64,000 bases of DNA, from NCBI RefSeq assembly GCF_013363995.1, contig NZ_JABWGO010000010.1, forward strand, positions 248,001-312,000, read 5' to 3'. Under the pieces are notes generated by a model that searched no databases, was not told where the DNA came from, and saw only the letters and a list, made by a program, of their open reading frames with translations. The DNA comes from Nonomuraea rhodomycinica (GTDB lineage Bacteria > Actinomycetota > Actinomycetes > Streptosporangiales > Streptosporangiaceae). The position numbers and the translations under genes were made by a program. Below, piece after piece: positions 34,758 through 42,865 of the stretch (positions are counted from its first letter, which is position 1; every line of letters begins with the position of its first letter).

Positions 34758-36355
34758 GCCGCCGCCTCCTCAGTTGCCGGAAGATCTTGGCCGCCTGCTT
34801 GGGCTTGGAGTTGGGCCATGTGGGCTCGCCAGCGTTGGCGTTCGGCGACCGATCGCAGGAGGCGTACGGCGAGCGGCGACACGTTGGCGTCGCCGGCCGG
34901 GACGGGCTTCCAGATGTAGCGGTGTGGGTCGGTCGGCTCGTTGGGCTGGCCGAGGGCTTGCAGAACCCAGGCGCGGCGGTCTTGCTTGTGTTCGGCGAGG
35001 GTCTTGTTCGACCACTTCCGGGAGACCAGGACGCGGCGGCCCGCGTAGCCGAGGTGGTCGGGCTTGTGGGCCTTGCTCCGGCACTGGCCGGGAGCCATTC
35101 CGGGCTTGGCGTCCTTGGGCTGGACGCCGTACCGGAGCCAGTTGGGACAGCGCGGCGAGCAGGGTTCGTAGTGCAGCGCCTCGACCATGCGTGCCGCGTG
35201 CTCGCGCTGAGCCCGATCGCCTGCGTCGAGACTGTCGCCGAGGCTCTTGGTCAGGTACTTCGACAGGTAGCGGATGCACTGGTCGGCGTCCGGAGTGCCG
35301 GCGAGCACCCCCTTGACGTCGACCTGGTCGCCGAAGCGCAGCACAGCCAGTGGTTCGGCGTCCTCGTCGGCGTCGAGCTGGTCGAGGGCCTGGTCCCATG
35401 TGGGCAGGACTTCGCCGGTGGCCGGGTCGAGGTAGCCCGTGTCGTCCTGCCAGACGGGGAAGTGGTCACCGTCGAAGACGACCTTGTCGACCGGTGGCCA
35501 CCACACCTGGTGGTAGGTGGCCGCCGCGATCTGCTTGACCTCCGCGCGTGGGAGAGTGCCGCGGATGGCCATGTGCAGGTGCGGGGCGAAACGCTTCTGT
35601 GGTTCGACGGTGGCGAAGTACTGCACGTCATATCCGGCGACGCGGCGGAGGTTCTGCACGAACCGGTCCACGAGCTTGGCGAAGTGCAGAGCGTCGCGAG
35701 CGGCTCGCGCGTAGTCGTAAGTCTCGGGATCGACCGGGACGCCATCGCGCACCTTGCCGTAGGACGGAAGGGTCAGGGTGACGAAGAGCGAGGGGCGATA
35801 GACCTTGCCGTCCGAGCTGGTGAAGGTCCGCCCGAGCGTGGTCGGCGACATCCTCCGCTTGGGCAGGTTCGGGGCGTCCTGCCGTCGCCTCGTCGAGCGG
35901 GTGCGCTTGGGGACGGTCCGGCCGAGGACGTTGCCACGCATGCCCGCCTCGTTGATCTCAGCGTCCACGCCCTTGACGGCGGCGTCCCAGTCGGCGGTGT
36001 CTTCGCCGAGGGCGGCGGCCTGGTCGCGGCGGGCTTGGAGATCGGCGCGGAACTCGACCAGCCACCGCTGTTCGTCGTTCGGGTCGTTCGGGGTGATGGT
36101 CGGCTCATGGTCGAGGTGCCAGCCTTCGCGGCACTGGGCCATGCGGAGCTGCCGGTTGCGCTTGGCACAGGACGGGCACTTGGCGTCGAGGGTGGCTCCG
36201 CAGGGGACGTCCACGACTTCCCAGCGGCCGGTGTCAACGTCCAGGCGCTTGAGCGGTACGGGCCGGATGCACACGCCGTACTGCTTGGCGACCTCCACGG
36301 CAACCTCACGGGCCAGCGGCATCGCCTGCCGTACGGCGCGAGGCAATTCAGCCAT
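34754..36355 (-). CDS. Replication initiator (RepSA-like, rolling circle)
   Basis: The 533-residue protein resembles the initiators of pSAM2-type elements. A CPSCAKRNRQLRMAQCREGW zinc-binding section is near residue 60. The HUH nuclease core includes FVTLTLPSYG and PHLHMAIRG (the His-hydrophobic-His motif), and the likely nicking Tyr is in YLSKYLTKS. It starts rolling-circle replication after excision. ATG 36355 has GGGAGG at correct spacing and is preferred over GTG 36361. Confidence 0.9.
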   Translation of the reverse strand: MAELPRAVRQAMPLAREVAVEVAKQYGVCIRPVPLKRLDVDTGRWEVVDVPCGATLDAKCPSCAKRNRQLRMAQCREGWHLDHEPTITPNDPNDEQRWLVEFRADLQARRDQAAALGEDTADWDAAVKGVDAEINEAGMRGNVLGRTVPKRTRSTRRRQDAPNLPKRRMSPTTLGRTFTSSDGKVYRPSLFVTLTLPSYGKVRDGVPVDPETYDYARAARDALHFAKLVDRFVQNLRRVAGYDVQYFATVEPQKRFAPHLHMAIRGTLPRAEVKQIAAATYHQVWWPPVDKVVFDGDHFPVWQDDTGYLDPATGEVLPTWDQALDQLDADEDAEPLAVLRFGDQVDVKGVLAGTPDADQCIRYLSKYLTKSLGDSLDAGDRAQREHAARMVEALHYEPCSPRCPNWLRYGVQPKDAKPGMAPGQCRSKAHKPDHLGYAGRRVLVSRKWSNKTLAEHKQDRRAWVLQALGQPNEPTDPHRYIWKPVPAGDANVSPLAVRLLRSVAERQRWRAHMAQLQAQAGGQDLPATEEAAA

Positions 36356-36548
36356 GGACACCTCCCTCGTCTTCGGCCAAGTCGGCGCAGAGCCGGAACA
36401 GACCGTTGTACGGGTGCTTGAGCGTGCGGGGGTGGAGCAGCGCGAAGACGCGCAGCCGGGGCAGGTCGCGGAAGGTGAGCAGGATCATGAGGCGGCGGCC
36501 CGAGACGCGATCGAGTTCTTCGGCGGTGCCGTGGAAGCAGACCTTCAT
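36348..36548 (-). CDS. Small hypothetical protein of the element (66 residues)
   Basis: The gene lies between tra and rep, with TGATG overlap to tra and 8 bases of overlap with rep, so it is part of the same operon. The peptide begins MKVCFHGTAEELDRVSGRR and ends in an acidic tail. I recognise no domain. Its two-sided coupling suggests a role in transfer or replication. Confidence 0.7.
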   Translation of the reverse strand: MKVCFHGTAEELDRVSGRRLMILLTFRDLPRLRVFALLHPRTLKHPYNGLFRLCADLAEDEGGVHG

Positions 36549-37978
36549 CAGGCGGCGTCCCTTCCGGCGGTGGTGAAGGTGGCGGCCATGTCGCGGATGT
36601 CGGTGTCGGAGACGTATGCGGCGCGAACCCGGACCGGGTCGGGTGAGGTTTCCAGGCGGACGTAGCCGATGCCGGCGCCCCGTTCCGGGACGGGTGAGAT
36701 GTGGTCGGCCAGGGCGCCACGGTCGCGAGCGCCGTCGCCGAGGACCATGTCCACCTGCTCGGACTCGTCCAGCCGCAGGGCGATCTTGTCGGGGAACAGG
36801 TTGCGGATGTTCATGACCTCCTTGCGCGGGTCCTGGAGGGCGGCCATGACGCTGATGCCGACCGCGCGGCCCTGGGTGGTGATCGTGGCCAGCGCGGCGG
36901 AGATGCGCTGCTTGAGCTGCCGGTCGGCCTGGTAGGCGGTCAAGAACGCCACCTCGTCGACGACCACCAGGACGAACGGGTCCTCCGCAGTTGGAGTGTG
37001 GGAACGCAGCACACCGGCGAACCGGGCGGCACGCTCCTGCATCACGGTCACGGCCTGATCGAGCAGGTCGGCGCACTCATCCGGTGCGGCGGCGTATCGC
37101 TCACCGAACAAGGCGCGCCCGTACGACAGCTCCATCAGCTTGGGATCGAGCGCCCAGATCTCGACCAGGCCCGCCCGCACGGCCGGGAGCAGCCCGCGGA
37201 TCGTGGACCAGATGATCGAGCCCTTGCCAGCCCCGGTGGCGCCCGCGACCAGGACGTGAGTGCCGTGCACCTTGAGCCGCCACGGCCGCCCGTCCTCCTG
37301 CTTGCCCACCTCGATCGGCCCCACGGTCGGGACGTCGGGCAGTGGCAGAGCATCGAGCGGCACGGCCAGCGGGTCGGTACGCGGGAAGGTGAGCTGGAGC
37401 CGACCGCCCCGGATGACTGCCACACGGCAGGAGGCAGCGCCGAAGCCCTGTGCGAGGTGGTCGAGGCGGTCGGCCCAGTCCTTGACCGACTGGCCCTTGA
37501 GCATGCGCACGGTGACCAGGTCGGCCCATGCGGTGCAGGTGACCTTGCCGAGCTTGGGCAGGTAGTCACGGCCCCACAGGTGCCGGCCAAGTCCTGAGAC
37601 GACCATGACCGATTGCCAGTGCCGCCGGTACACCCAGACGAGCCGCCACCAGGCCAGCACCCGTAGCCCGATCAGGCGGACGAAGCCGTGTCGGTCGGTG
37701 AGGGCCCAGGCGAGCATCCCCGTAGGGACCGGAGTGAGCAGAAGCAGCGCGGTACGCCAGCCGTACACCTGCGTGAGGACGACGGGCGTCAGGGCGAGGA
37801 GCACGGCAACGGGGTGCCGCCACAGCAGCCGCACGCATCCGGTGAGGACGCGCCAGGCAAAGATGATCAGGGCCAGGATGGCGGGAGTCTGGACGACGGC
37901 CGGGCGGAAGACGATGGCCGTGTCGGGCGTAGTGGTGACGAGGTTGCGCGCCTCATCACCAGGCAGCCGCTTGAACAT
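36548..37978 (-). CDS. Conjugative DNA translocase, FtsK/SpoIIIE type (TraSA/TraB-like)
   Basis: The 476-residue protein has two to three N-terminal membrane segments (about 30-110). The P-loop ATPase domain has Walker A GATGAGKGS and Walker B VLVVVDEVAFL. A Gln/Arg-finger section follows (ATITTQGRAVGISVMAAL). In actinomycetes one such protein moves double-stranded plasmid DNA between mycelia. It is the first gene of the tra-small protein-rep-xis-int operon. Confidence 0.92.
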   Translation of the reverse strand: MFKRLPGDEARNLVTTTPDTAIVFRPAVVQTPAILALIIFAWRVLTGCVRLLWRHPVAVLLALTPVVLTQVYGWRTALLLLTPVPTGMLAWALTDRHGFVRLIGLRVLAWWRLVWVYRRHWQSVMVVSGLGRHLWGRDYLPKLGKVTCTAWADLVTVRMLKGQSVKDWADRLDHLAQGFGAASCRVAVIRGGRLQLTFPRTDPLAVPLDALPLPDVPTVGPIEVGKQEDGRPWRLKVHGTHVLVAGATGAGKGSIIWSTIRGLLPAVRAGLVEIWALDPKLMELSYGRALFGERYAAAPDECADLLDQAVTVMQERAARFAGVLRSHTPTAEDPFVLVVVDEVAFLTAYQADRQLKQRISAALATITTQGRAVGISVMAALQDPRKEVMNIRNLFPDKIALRLDESEQVDMVLGDGARDRGALADHISPVPERGAGIGYVRLETSPDPVRVRAAYVSDTDIRDMAATFTTAGRDAA

Positions 37979-38064
37979 AAGCTTGGAACCTCTCGTGATG
38001 TGGAGTCAGGGGAGAACCGAGGGGCCGCCGGAAGTTGGCGCTTCTGGCGGCCCCGCCTTACGTG

Positions 38065-38379
38065 TCAGGCCGCCGTCTGGTCGGTGGCCTTGCCGGTGGC
38101 CGGCTGCTGGGTGTGCAGGCGCTCGCAGTCGGCCAGGTACTGAGCGGCGGCGGCGTAGATGTTGCGCGCGAGGGCCAGGTCGGCGTTGGTCACCGACCCG
38201 CCGCCCGTGGTGGAGATGGAGACGTTGGCCTCCGGGGTGCTGACGGCCAGGTACGGGCGGCGCTCGTCGATCACACCGGCGCGAGCATTCGCCTCGTGGT
38301 TGTAGAAGGAAACAGCGACGTGCGGCCTGTCCGCCGACGGCATCGACAGCGTGACGTAGGTGTACGGTTCGAGGCTCAC
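38065..38379 (-). CDS. Hypothetical element protein (104 residues)
   Basis: The gene overlaps the upstream Pra-like gene by four bases. The translation is a beta-rich sequence (PYTYVTLSMPS, HVAVSFYNHEA, RPYLAVSTPEANVSISTTGGG) followed by a helical C-terminus. I do not recognise it. Similar small genes are common between pra and tra in elements of this kind. Confidence 0.7.
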   Translation of the reverse strand: MSLEPYTYVTLSMPSADRPHVAVSFYNHEANARAGVIDERRPYLAVSTPEANVSISTTGGGSVTNADLALARNIYAAAAQYLADCERLHTQQPATGKATDQTAA

Positions 38380-38786
38380 GCCGCCGTCTCCTTACCGACC
38401 GGAGCCTGCTTGGCGCGCGGCGGACGCATCCCCGTGGCGCGGATGGAGTAGGCCAGTCGACCGGCCTGAGACACGTACGGCGTGATGGTCATCCCGACGA
38501 ACTCGACGGGCGTAATGGGCACGCCGGCCACGCTCGGCGGGGCGATGGGTTCGGTCGAGGACAGGAGCTTGACCGCGACCGTCTTCTGGGACGCCTTCAC
38601 GGTGGGGTCACCGTCCATGACCGGGACCTGCCAGACCGGCTCGCCGGTCGTCTTGTCCTTGGCGTAGACGGTTCGGCCGTTGGTGGAGGCGTCGAAGTCC
38701 TTGACCTGCTCGACGTTGCCGACGAGGTAGCAGCCGTGCGGGAAGACCTGCTCGAAGCTGATCGGGATGGGTCCCTGGATTGCCAT
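38376..38786 (-). CDS. Pra-like activator of replication, integration and excision
   Basis: The 136-residue protein begins MAIQGPIPISFEQVFPHG, then KDFDAS, VWQVPVMDGDP and TPVEFVGMTITPYV. I recognise this as the family annotated in actinomycete elements as plasmid replication, integration and excision activator (Pra of pSAM2). ATG 38786 has GAGAGGA upstream. A longer reading to 38879 would run through the operator region and is rejected. Control by the GntR repressor next door is likely, because two operator-like sites lie just upstream. Confidence 0.75.
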   Translation of the reverse strand: MAIQGPIPISFEQVFPHGCYLVGNVEQVKDFDASTNGRTVYAKDKTTGEPVWQVPVMDGDPTVKASQKTVAVKLLSSTEPIAPPSVAGVPITPVEFVGMTITPYVSQAGRLAYSIRATGMRPPRAKQAPVGKETAA

Positions 38787-38831
38787 GAGGTTCCTCTCTA
38801 CTGCGGCGGAGAGCCCTTCGTTCGCTCGTCC

Positions 38832-38881
38832 ACTTGTCCGCATGAGTTGAGAGTAGGCAACGGCCACTCGTCCGCACAAGT
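38832..38881 (-). promoter_or_regulatory. Promoter/operator region of the pra-like operon
   Basis: Two imperfect 16-bp palindromes, acttgtccgcatgagt (38832-38847) and actcgtccgcacaagt (38866-38881), share the pattern ACTyGTCCGCAyrAGT. Read leftward, TTGTGC inside the second site and TACTCT 18 bases on could be the -35 and -10 elements, so a bound repressor would cover both. A related site lies in front of the GntR gene. Confidence 0.6.
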
Positions 38882-38908
38882 GGCTGAGCCGGAATGGCTT
38901 GGTAAGAG

Positions 38909-39625
38909 TTAGCTCACCTTGTAGACATCCTCAAGCTCATGCGGAGTGCCCGGCAGGGCCAGACTCATGGCGAGCAGCACTGTCCCGGCTGGATCGTGCA
39001 CGGTGGCCAGCACGCCGAGCACCGGGTTGGATGAGCCGAGCAGCTCGACCTCTTCTTTGGTCGGCTTACGAGCGGTGACGCGCTCGGTGATGTGGTCGAA
39101 GCGCAGATGCTTGACCGCCTGGAGATGCCGGCGGATGCCGCTGCGCAGCGGTTCCGGCTTGTCCAGGTCGGAACCCACCGCGATCTCCAGCGGAACCCAC
39201 ACCGTCTCCACCGCCGACGGGAGATCTCCTTCACGAGCCACCCGCCTACGCATGATCACTGGCGTACGCTCGGCGACCCCGAGGAGCTTCGCCACGAACC
39301 GAGGCGCCGACACGCGCGCCACCTCTACAAGGCTCTCCGGACTCTCGCCCTGCTCGGTCGCAGTCAAGCTCGGCCGAACGCGATCGGCCCCGCTCTCGGG
39401 ACGCCCCTTCACGAACGAGCCGCGCCCGTGTTCACGCTCGATCCAGCCCTGCATGGCCAAGGTCTGAAGAGCCCGCACCACAGTCGTACGGCCCACGCCC
39501 AGCTCACGAACCAACTGTGTCTCGGACGGCAGCATGTCGCCGGGCGCGTACTCGCCCGACTCGATACGCTCCTGGATCGCCCGCATGACCTGGGCGTACT
39601 TCGGCGGGGCGAAGTCCATGCTCAT
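38909..39625 (-). CDS. GntR-family repressor (KorSA-like)
   Basis: The 238-residue protein has an N-terminal winged HTH (PPKYAQVMRAIQERIESGEY, LPSETQLVRELGVGRTTVVRAL) and a C-terminal UTRA-like ligand domain (about 85-235). pSAM2 KorSA is of this family and silences pra and its own gene. ATG 39625 follows the operator and promoter; ATG 39619 is an alternative. The conserved 16-bp site occurs before this gene and twice before the pra-like gene, which supports the same logic. Confidence 0.88.
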   Translation of the reverse strand: MSMDFAPPKYAQVMRAIQERIESGEYAPGDMLPSETQLVRELGVGRTTVVRALQTLAMQGWIEREHGRGSFVKGRPESGADRVRPSLTATEQGESPESLVEVARVSAPRFVAKLLGVAERTPVIMRRRVAREGDLPSAVETVWVPLEIAVGSDLDKPEPLRSGIRRHLQAVKHLRFDHITERVTARKPTKEEVELLGSSNPVLGVLATVHDPAGTVLLAMSLALPGTPHELEDVYKVS

Positions 39626-39648
39626 CTTGGCCGTCCGTTCACTCTTGC

Positions 39649-39693
39649 GCTCGTCCGCACAAGTACAGTACTGGCTAAGAAGTGACCTGTCAG
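39649..39693 (-). promoter_or_regulatory. Promoter and operator of the GntR gene
   Basis: Read leftward, CTGACA (39693-39688) and TACTGT (39670-39665) are 17 bases apart. The operator gctcgtccgcacaagt (39649-39664) directly follows the -10 element. This is a standard autorepression layout. Confidence 0.65.
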
Positions 39694-39938
39694 GGCTCTT
39701 GAAAGGCAAACTTCCGTCTCCACCTGAAGGCTTGCCTGTACCGCCGCGCACATTCCTTGCAGGATGTCGAGCCGTCCGGGACGAACGGCACATGCCATTC
39801 GTCGATCAACACCGGCTGCACCGTCACCCCGCACCATGCGGTCATACCGTCCGTACGCACCGCATGCTGTACCAGGACGGAGTTCCGCCGGATGCTCTCC
39901 ACCCCGCACCCCCAGAAGGCGACCTCGTCATCGCTCAT
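39690..39938 (-). CDS. Small Cys/His-containing element protein (82 residues)
   Basis: The protein begins MSDDEVAFWGCGVESIRRNS and contains QHAVRTDGMTAWCG and STSCKECARRY, a His/Cys pattern that could bind zinc. Such short proteins are common in these elements. I cannot name the family. ATG 39938 overlaps the upstream gene by 11 bases. A longer open frame to 40265 is a shadow of that gene. Confidence 0.6.
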   Translation of the reverse strand: MSDDEVAFWGCGVESIRRNSVLVQHAVRTDGMTAWCGVTVQPVLIDEWHVPFVPDGSTSCKECARRYRQAFRWRRKFAFQEP

Positions 39939-40269
39939 GCTCGGTCTCGCGCAGAAACTCAGCCAGCGGCCCTGTCGCGGAATGCGTGGATCGCAAATCC
40001 GCATAACGCATGGCGACGCGGTGAGCGGCCCGCACCGGGTCGATCGCGGGATGCCACGCATAGATGACACGACGCCGCCCGGCATTCCACCCGGTTCGCC
40101 ACCAGAAATGGGCACCGTCGCACCACACCACCAGACCGACCCAGACCGATACGAGCGCGAGCCCGTACCCGTCGTGAACGTCAGCAGTGACCCCTTTGAC
40201 AGCCAGCGCCTGCCGAAGAAGCTCAGCCGAATGCCCCGGATGAATCGAGACGAATTTCGCCGCACTCAT
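39928..40269 (-). CDS. Hypothetical element protein (113 residues)
   Basis: The middle gene of a three-gene set starts with ATGA overlap after the zinc-finger-like gene. The sequence has a hydrophobic Trp-rich core (LVSVWVGLVVWCDGAHFWWR) and charged ends. No family is recognised. Confidence 0.65.
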   Translation of the reverse strand: MSAAKFVSIHPGHSAELLRQALAVKGVTADVHDGYGLALVSVWVGLVVWCDGAHFWWRTGWNAGRRRVIYAWHPAIDPVRAAHRVAMRYADLRSTHSATGPLAEFLRETEHER

Positions 40270-40688
40270 TCGGCCACCCGCTCGAACCTGACCGAGCCGG
40301 CCGTGTCCAGGTACGCACGGAAGATCTCGTGACGGCTCTCGCCGTCAGCCGTACCCCCGAGCCCGTAGACGCTGTGGACGATGCGCCCGCACACCGCAGC
40401 GTCCCCAGCCACGCCGCGCATCGCCTTGCGCAGCTCGTCCATCGCCGTCGCCTGGAACGGGCTCGACCCGCACGACCCGAGTGCCTCACTACCGCCGGAC
40501 TGGATCCGTACTTCCCACTCGAACACCTCGCCGCCGGCGGGGGCGCCGCACTCGGCTCCATCGCAGAAGAGGCACTCAACGGTGGAGGAGGAGGCGACGC
40601 CCAGCTTCGACGCCGCCACATGCCCGCGCCGCGTGACGATCTTCCATCCGCGCCCGTCGCATTCTTCACACCTGACCGGAGTTGTCAT
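40266..40688 (-). CDS. Hypothetical protein with two CxxC zinc-knuckle motifs
   Basis: The 140-residue protein has CEECDGRGW near the N-terminus and CLFCDGAEC near residue 40, a DnaJ-zinc-finger-like CxxCxGxG spacing. A helical C-terminal part follows. ATG 40688 (MTTPVRC) is used; ATG 40700 adds four residues, and neither has a good ribosome site. It is divergent from the HTH regulator at 40807 across an AT-rich control region with tttatacatat and catatagag. Confidence 0.65.
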   Translation of the reverse strand: MTTPVRCEECDGRGWKIVTRRGHVAASKLGVASSSTVECLFCDGAECGAPAGGEVFEWEVRIQSGGSEALGSCGSSPFQATAMDELRKAMRGVAGDAAVCGRIVHSVYGLGGTADGESRHEIFRAYLDTAGSVRFERVAE

Positions 40689-40806
40689 GCGGCAGAGCAT
40701 GAATGGACCAACCGTTTATACATATCCAGCGGCGATATACCACCGAGGCATATAGAGTCCCCGGCACGGCAATGCACCATCACGGAGCCGAGTTCCGGAG
40801 GACCGC

Positions 40807-42030
40807 ATGCGCGCGAGTGCTTTCGAGCCGATCAAGCTACCGCCATCGGTTTGGGACCGCGACGACATGCGAGAAAGCCTGAAAAACCGCGACATCGCTG
40901 GACTATTCCGGCTCGTCGCAAAATACGGCGGTATCAGTCAGGTTCGCATCGCAACAGCGACCGAAATAGCGCAGCCTCGCGTCAACAAGATCTTCAATGG
41001 AAGCGCCGGCCCCATCGAAGAACTGGCCGTCTTCGAACGCATCGCCACCGGACTCGGCCTCCCCGACCACGCCCGCATGCTCCTCGGCCTGGCCCCACTC
41101 GACATCGCATCCCCAACAGGCGACCTCGACGACGAGCACCAGGAGCAGACCGACGAACTCGCCGCCCGCCTGGAGGCCGCCGCAGCCGTCGACGACACCA
41201 TGGTGATGATCCTGCGGACGGACACCAACAACCTCCGCCTCCAGGACCGCCGACTGGGAAGCGTCGCCATCGCCGACAAGATGCGCGCCCAGATGGCCCA
41301 GATCGAACGAGCCCACCGCCACGCGGTACGCCCACGCATCCGCGCCCAGCTCGCCCACCTACTTGCCGAAACAGCTTCGTTGGCCGGCTGGCAGGCCATC
41401 AACACCGTGGCCCTCAACGACGCATGGAACCACTACGAAGCCGCCAAAGCCGCCGCGCGGGAAGCCGAGGACGCCGCCGTGCTGGCCTATGTCTCCGGCG
41501 AGCAGGCGTACGTCCTCATGGACATGGGCCGCCCAGCGGAGGCAGCCGAACTACTCCAGTACATCCACGCCACGCACCGAGACCACGTCCCCGCCCGCTT
41601 GCGCACATGGCTCGCCGCAGCCGAGGGCGAAGCCGCGGCCATCCTCGGAGACGAGACCGCATGTCGTCGCGCCCTCGACCAGGCCGCCGCCGTATTGCCG
41701 GAAGGCGACGGCGACGCGGACATGCCCTACCTGTCCATCAACGTCCACCACTTCGCCCGCTGGCGCGGAAGCTGCCTGCTCCGCTTCGGCGACCCCGGCA
41801 CCGTCGAGGACCTCCGCTCCTCACTTGCCGGAATGGACGGCACCTACAACCGCGCCGAAGCAGGCGTCCGGTGCGACCTCGGACATGCCCTCCTCGCCGC
41901 CGGCGACCCCGAAGCCGCCCAACCCCATATCCATCGCGCCAAGCAACTGGCCACCATGACCGGCTCCCGCCGTCAGCGGCGCCGCATCGATGAACTGTCG
42001 CGGGCGGTCAACCGCGCCCTTGGCCGTTGA
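40807..42030 (+). CDS. XRE-family HTH regulator with TPR-like C-terminus
   Basis: The 407-residue protein has an HTH domain near residues 38-90 (GGISQVRIATATEIAQPRVNKIFNG) and then a long all-helical part (about 120-405) with degenerate TPR-like helices, such as GRPAEAAELLQYIHATHRDH. Regulators of this type are common in actinomycete elements and often sit beside a Nudix gene, as here. The target is unknown. Its 3' end overlaps the convergent Nudix gene by 23 bases. Confidence 0.82.
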   Translation: MRASAFEPIKLPPSVWDRDDMRESLKNRDIAGLFRLVAKYGGISQVRIATATEIAQPRVNKIFNGSAGPIEELAVFERIATGLGLPDHARMLLGLAPLDIASPTGDLDDEHQEQTDELAARLEAAAAVDDTMVMILRTDTNNLRLQDRRLGSVAIADKMRAQMAQIERAHRHAVRPRIRAQLAHLLAETASLAGWQAINTVALNDAWNHYEAAKAAAREAEDAAVLAYVSGEQAYVLMDMGRPAEAAELLQYIHATHRDHVPARLRTWLAAAEGEAAAILGDETACRRALDQAAAVLPEGDGDADMPYLSINVHHFARWRGSCLLRFGDPGTVEDLRSSLAGMDGTYNRAEAGVRCDLGHALLAAGDPEAAQPHIHRAKQLATMTGSRRQRRRIDELSRAVNRALGR

Positions 42031-42571
42031 GCCGCTGCTGAGCCTGAAGCAGGCCGATCAATGTTCCCGACGTCCAGATGTCCCCGCGGGCGATCATGTC
42101 CGGGATCTCCGCCATCGGAACCCACTCGATCCGATCGGCCTCCACCTCGCCCTCCGGCTTGCCGACCAGCTCAGCCCCGCGCATCAGGAACAGGATGTGC
42201 TCGGAGTCGACCATACCGGCCATCGGCTGATAGCTCACCAGGTGCTCTACCTGCTTCGCCCGATACCCGGTCTCCTCTTCGACCTCGCGGACTGCCGTGG
42301 CTATCGGGTCCTCGCCGGCCTCGACCAGCCCACCAGGAAGCTCCCATCCCCACCGGTCGAACACGAACCGATGCCGCCACATCAGCAGGACCCGATCCTG
42401 CTCGTCGACGACGACAGCGATAGCGGCCCGGTCCAAGTGCACCACATGGTGCTCGAAGCGCTCCCCGCCAGGGATCTCCACATCGGCCATGCCGAGCCGG
42501 ATCCACCGGTTGTCGTAGATCAGCCGTTCCCCGTGTACCACCCAGCGCGTCAGCTCAGCGTCATCAGCCAC
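42008..42571 (-). CDS. Nudix hydrolase (ADP-ribose pyrophosphatase-like)
   Basis: The 187-residue protein has a complete Nudix box, GGLVEAGEDPIATAVREVEEETG, preceded by WGWELP, and a SYQPMAGMVDSEHILFL strand after it. This resembles ADP-ribose or nucleoside-diphosphate-sugar pyrophosphatases. It is carried by the element beside the HTH regulator, a pairing seen in other elements. Whether it helps the element or the host is unknown. Confidence 0.88.
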   Translation of the reverse strand: MADDAELTRWVVHGERLIYDNRWIRLGMADVEIPGGERFEHHVVHLDRAAIAVVVDEQDRVLLMWRHRFVFDRWGWELPGGLVEAGEDPIATAVREVEEETGYRAKQVEHLVSYQPMAGMVDSEHILFLMRGAELVGKPEGEVEADRIEWVPMAEIPDMIARGDIWTSGTLIGLLQAQQRLNGQGRG

Positions 42572-42865
42572 ACCGCGAAACTACCGTCTAGGCCACTCGC
42601 AGTACATGGCTTCTAACGCAGATCTGAAGTAGCTGTCTTACGCGCCGGGGACTACGTACCCATGAAGCTTCACTACTCCATTGACGGGCCGCTTGCGGCG
42701 GTCCGCACGACGCGCCCCGGCGGCAAGCCTCATTCGCTGGAGTTCATTGGCTGATCACAGCTAACACTGTCCGTGATTCAGCATGAGAAAACCGCGGCAA
42801 CCTCAAGAGTTATGAGGAACGCCAAACGATCTAGTAGCGCACGCAAGCCGATCGATAGCCCAAAC
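42572..42865. other. Spacer between Nudix and HNH genes
   Basis: No gene with family support lies in these 294 bases. A 30-codon frame starting at ATG 42662 is the only short one, and it lacks a good ribosome site. The base composition falls sharply to the right, marking the edge of the low-GC HNH segment. Confidence 0.5.

Noticed and set aside
42662..42754. 30-codon frame that might encode a small peptide
   Set aside because: There is no ribosome site at suitable spacing, no leader-core pattern and no modifying enzyme nearby. It is probably chance.
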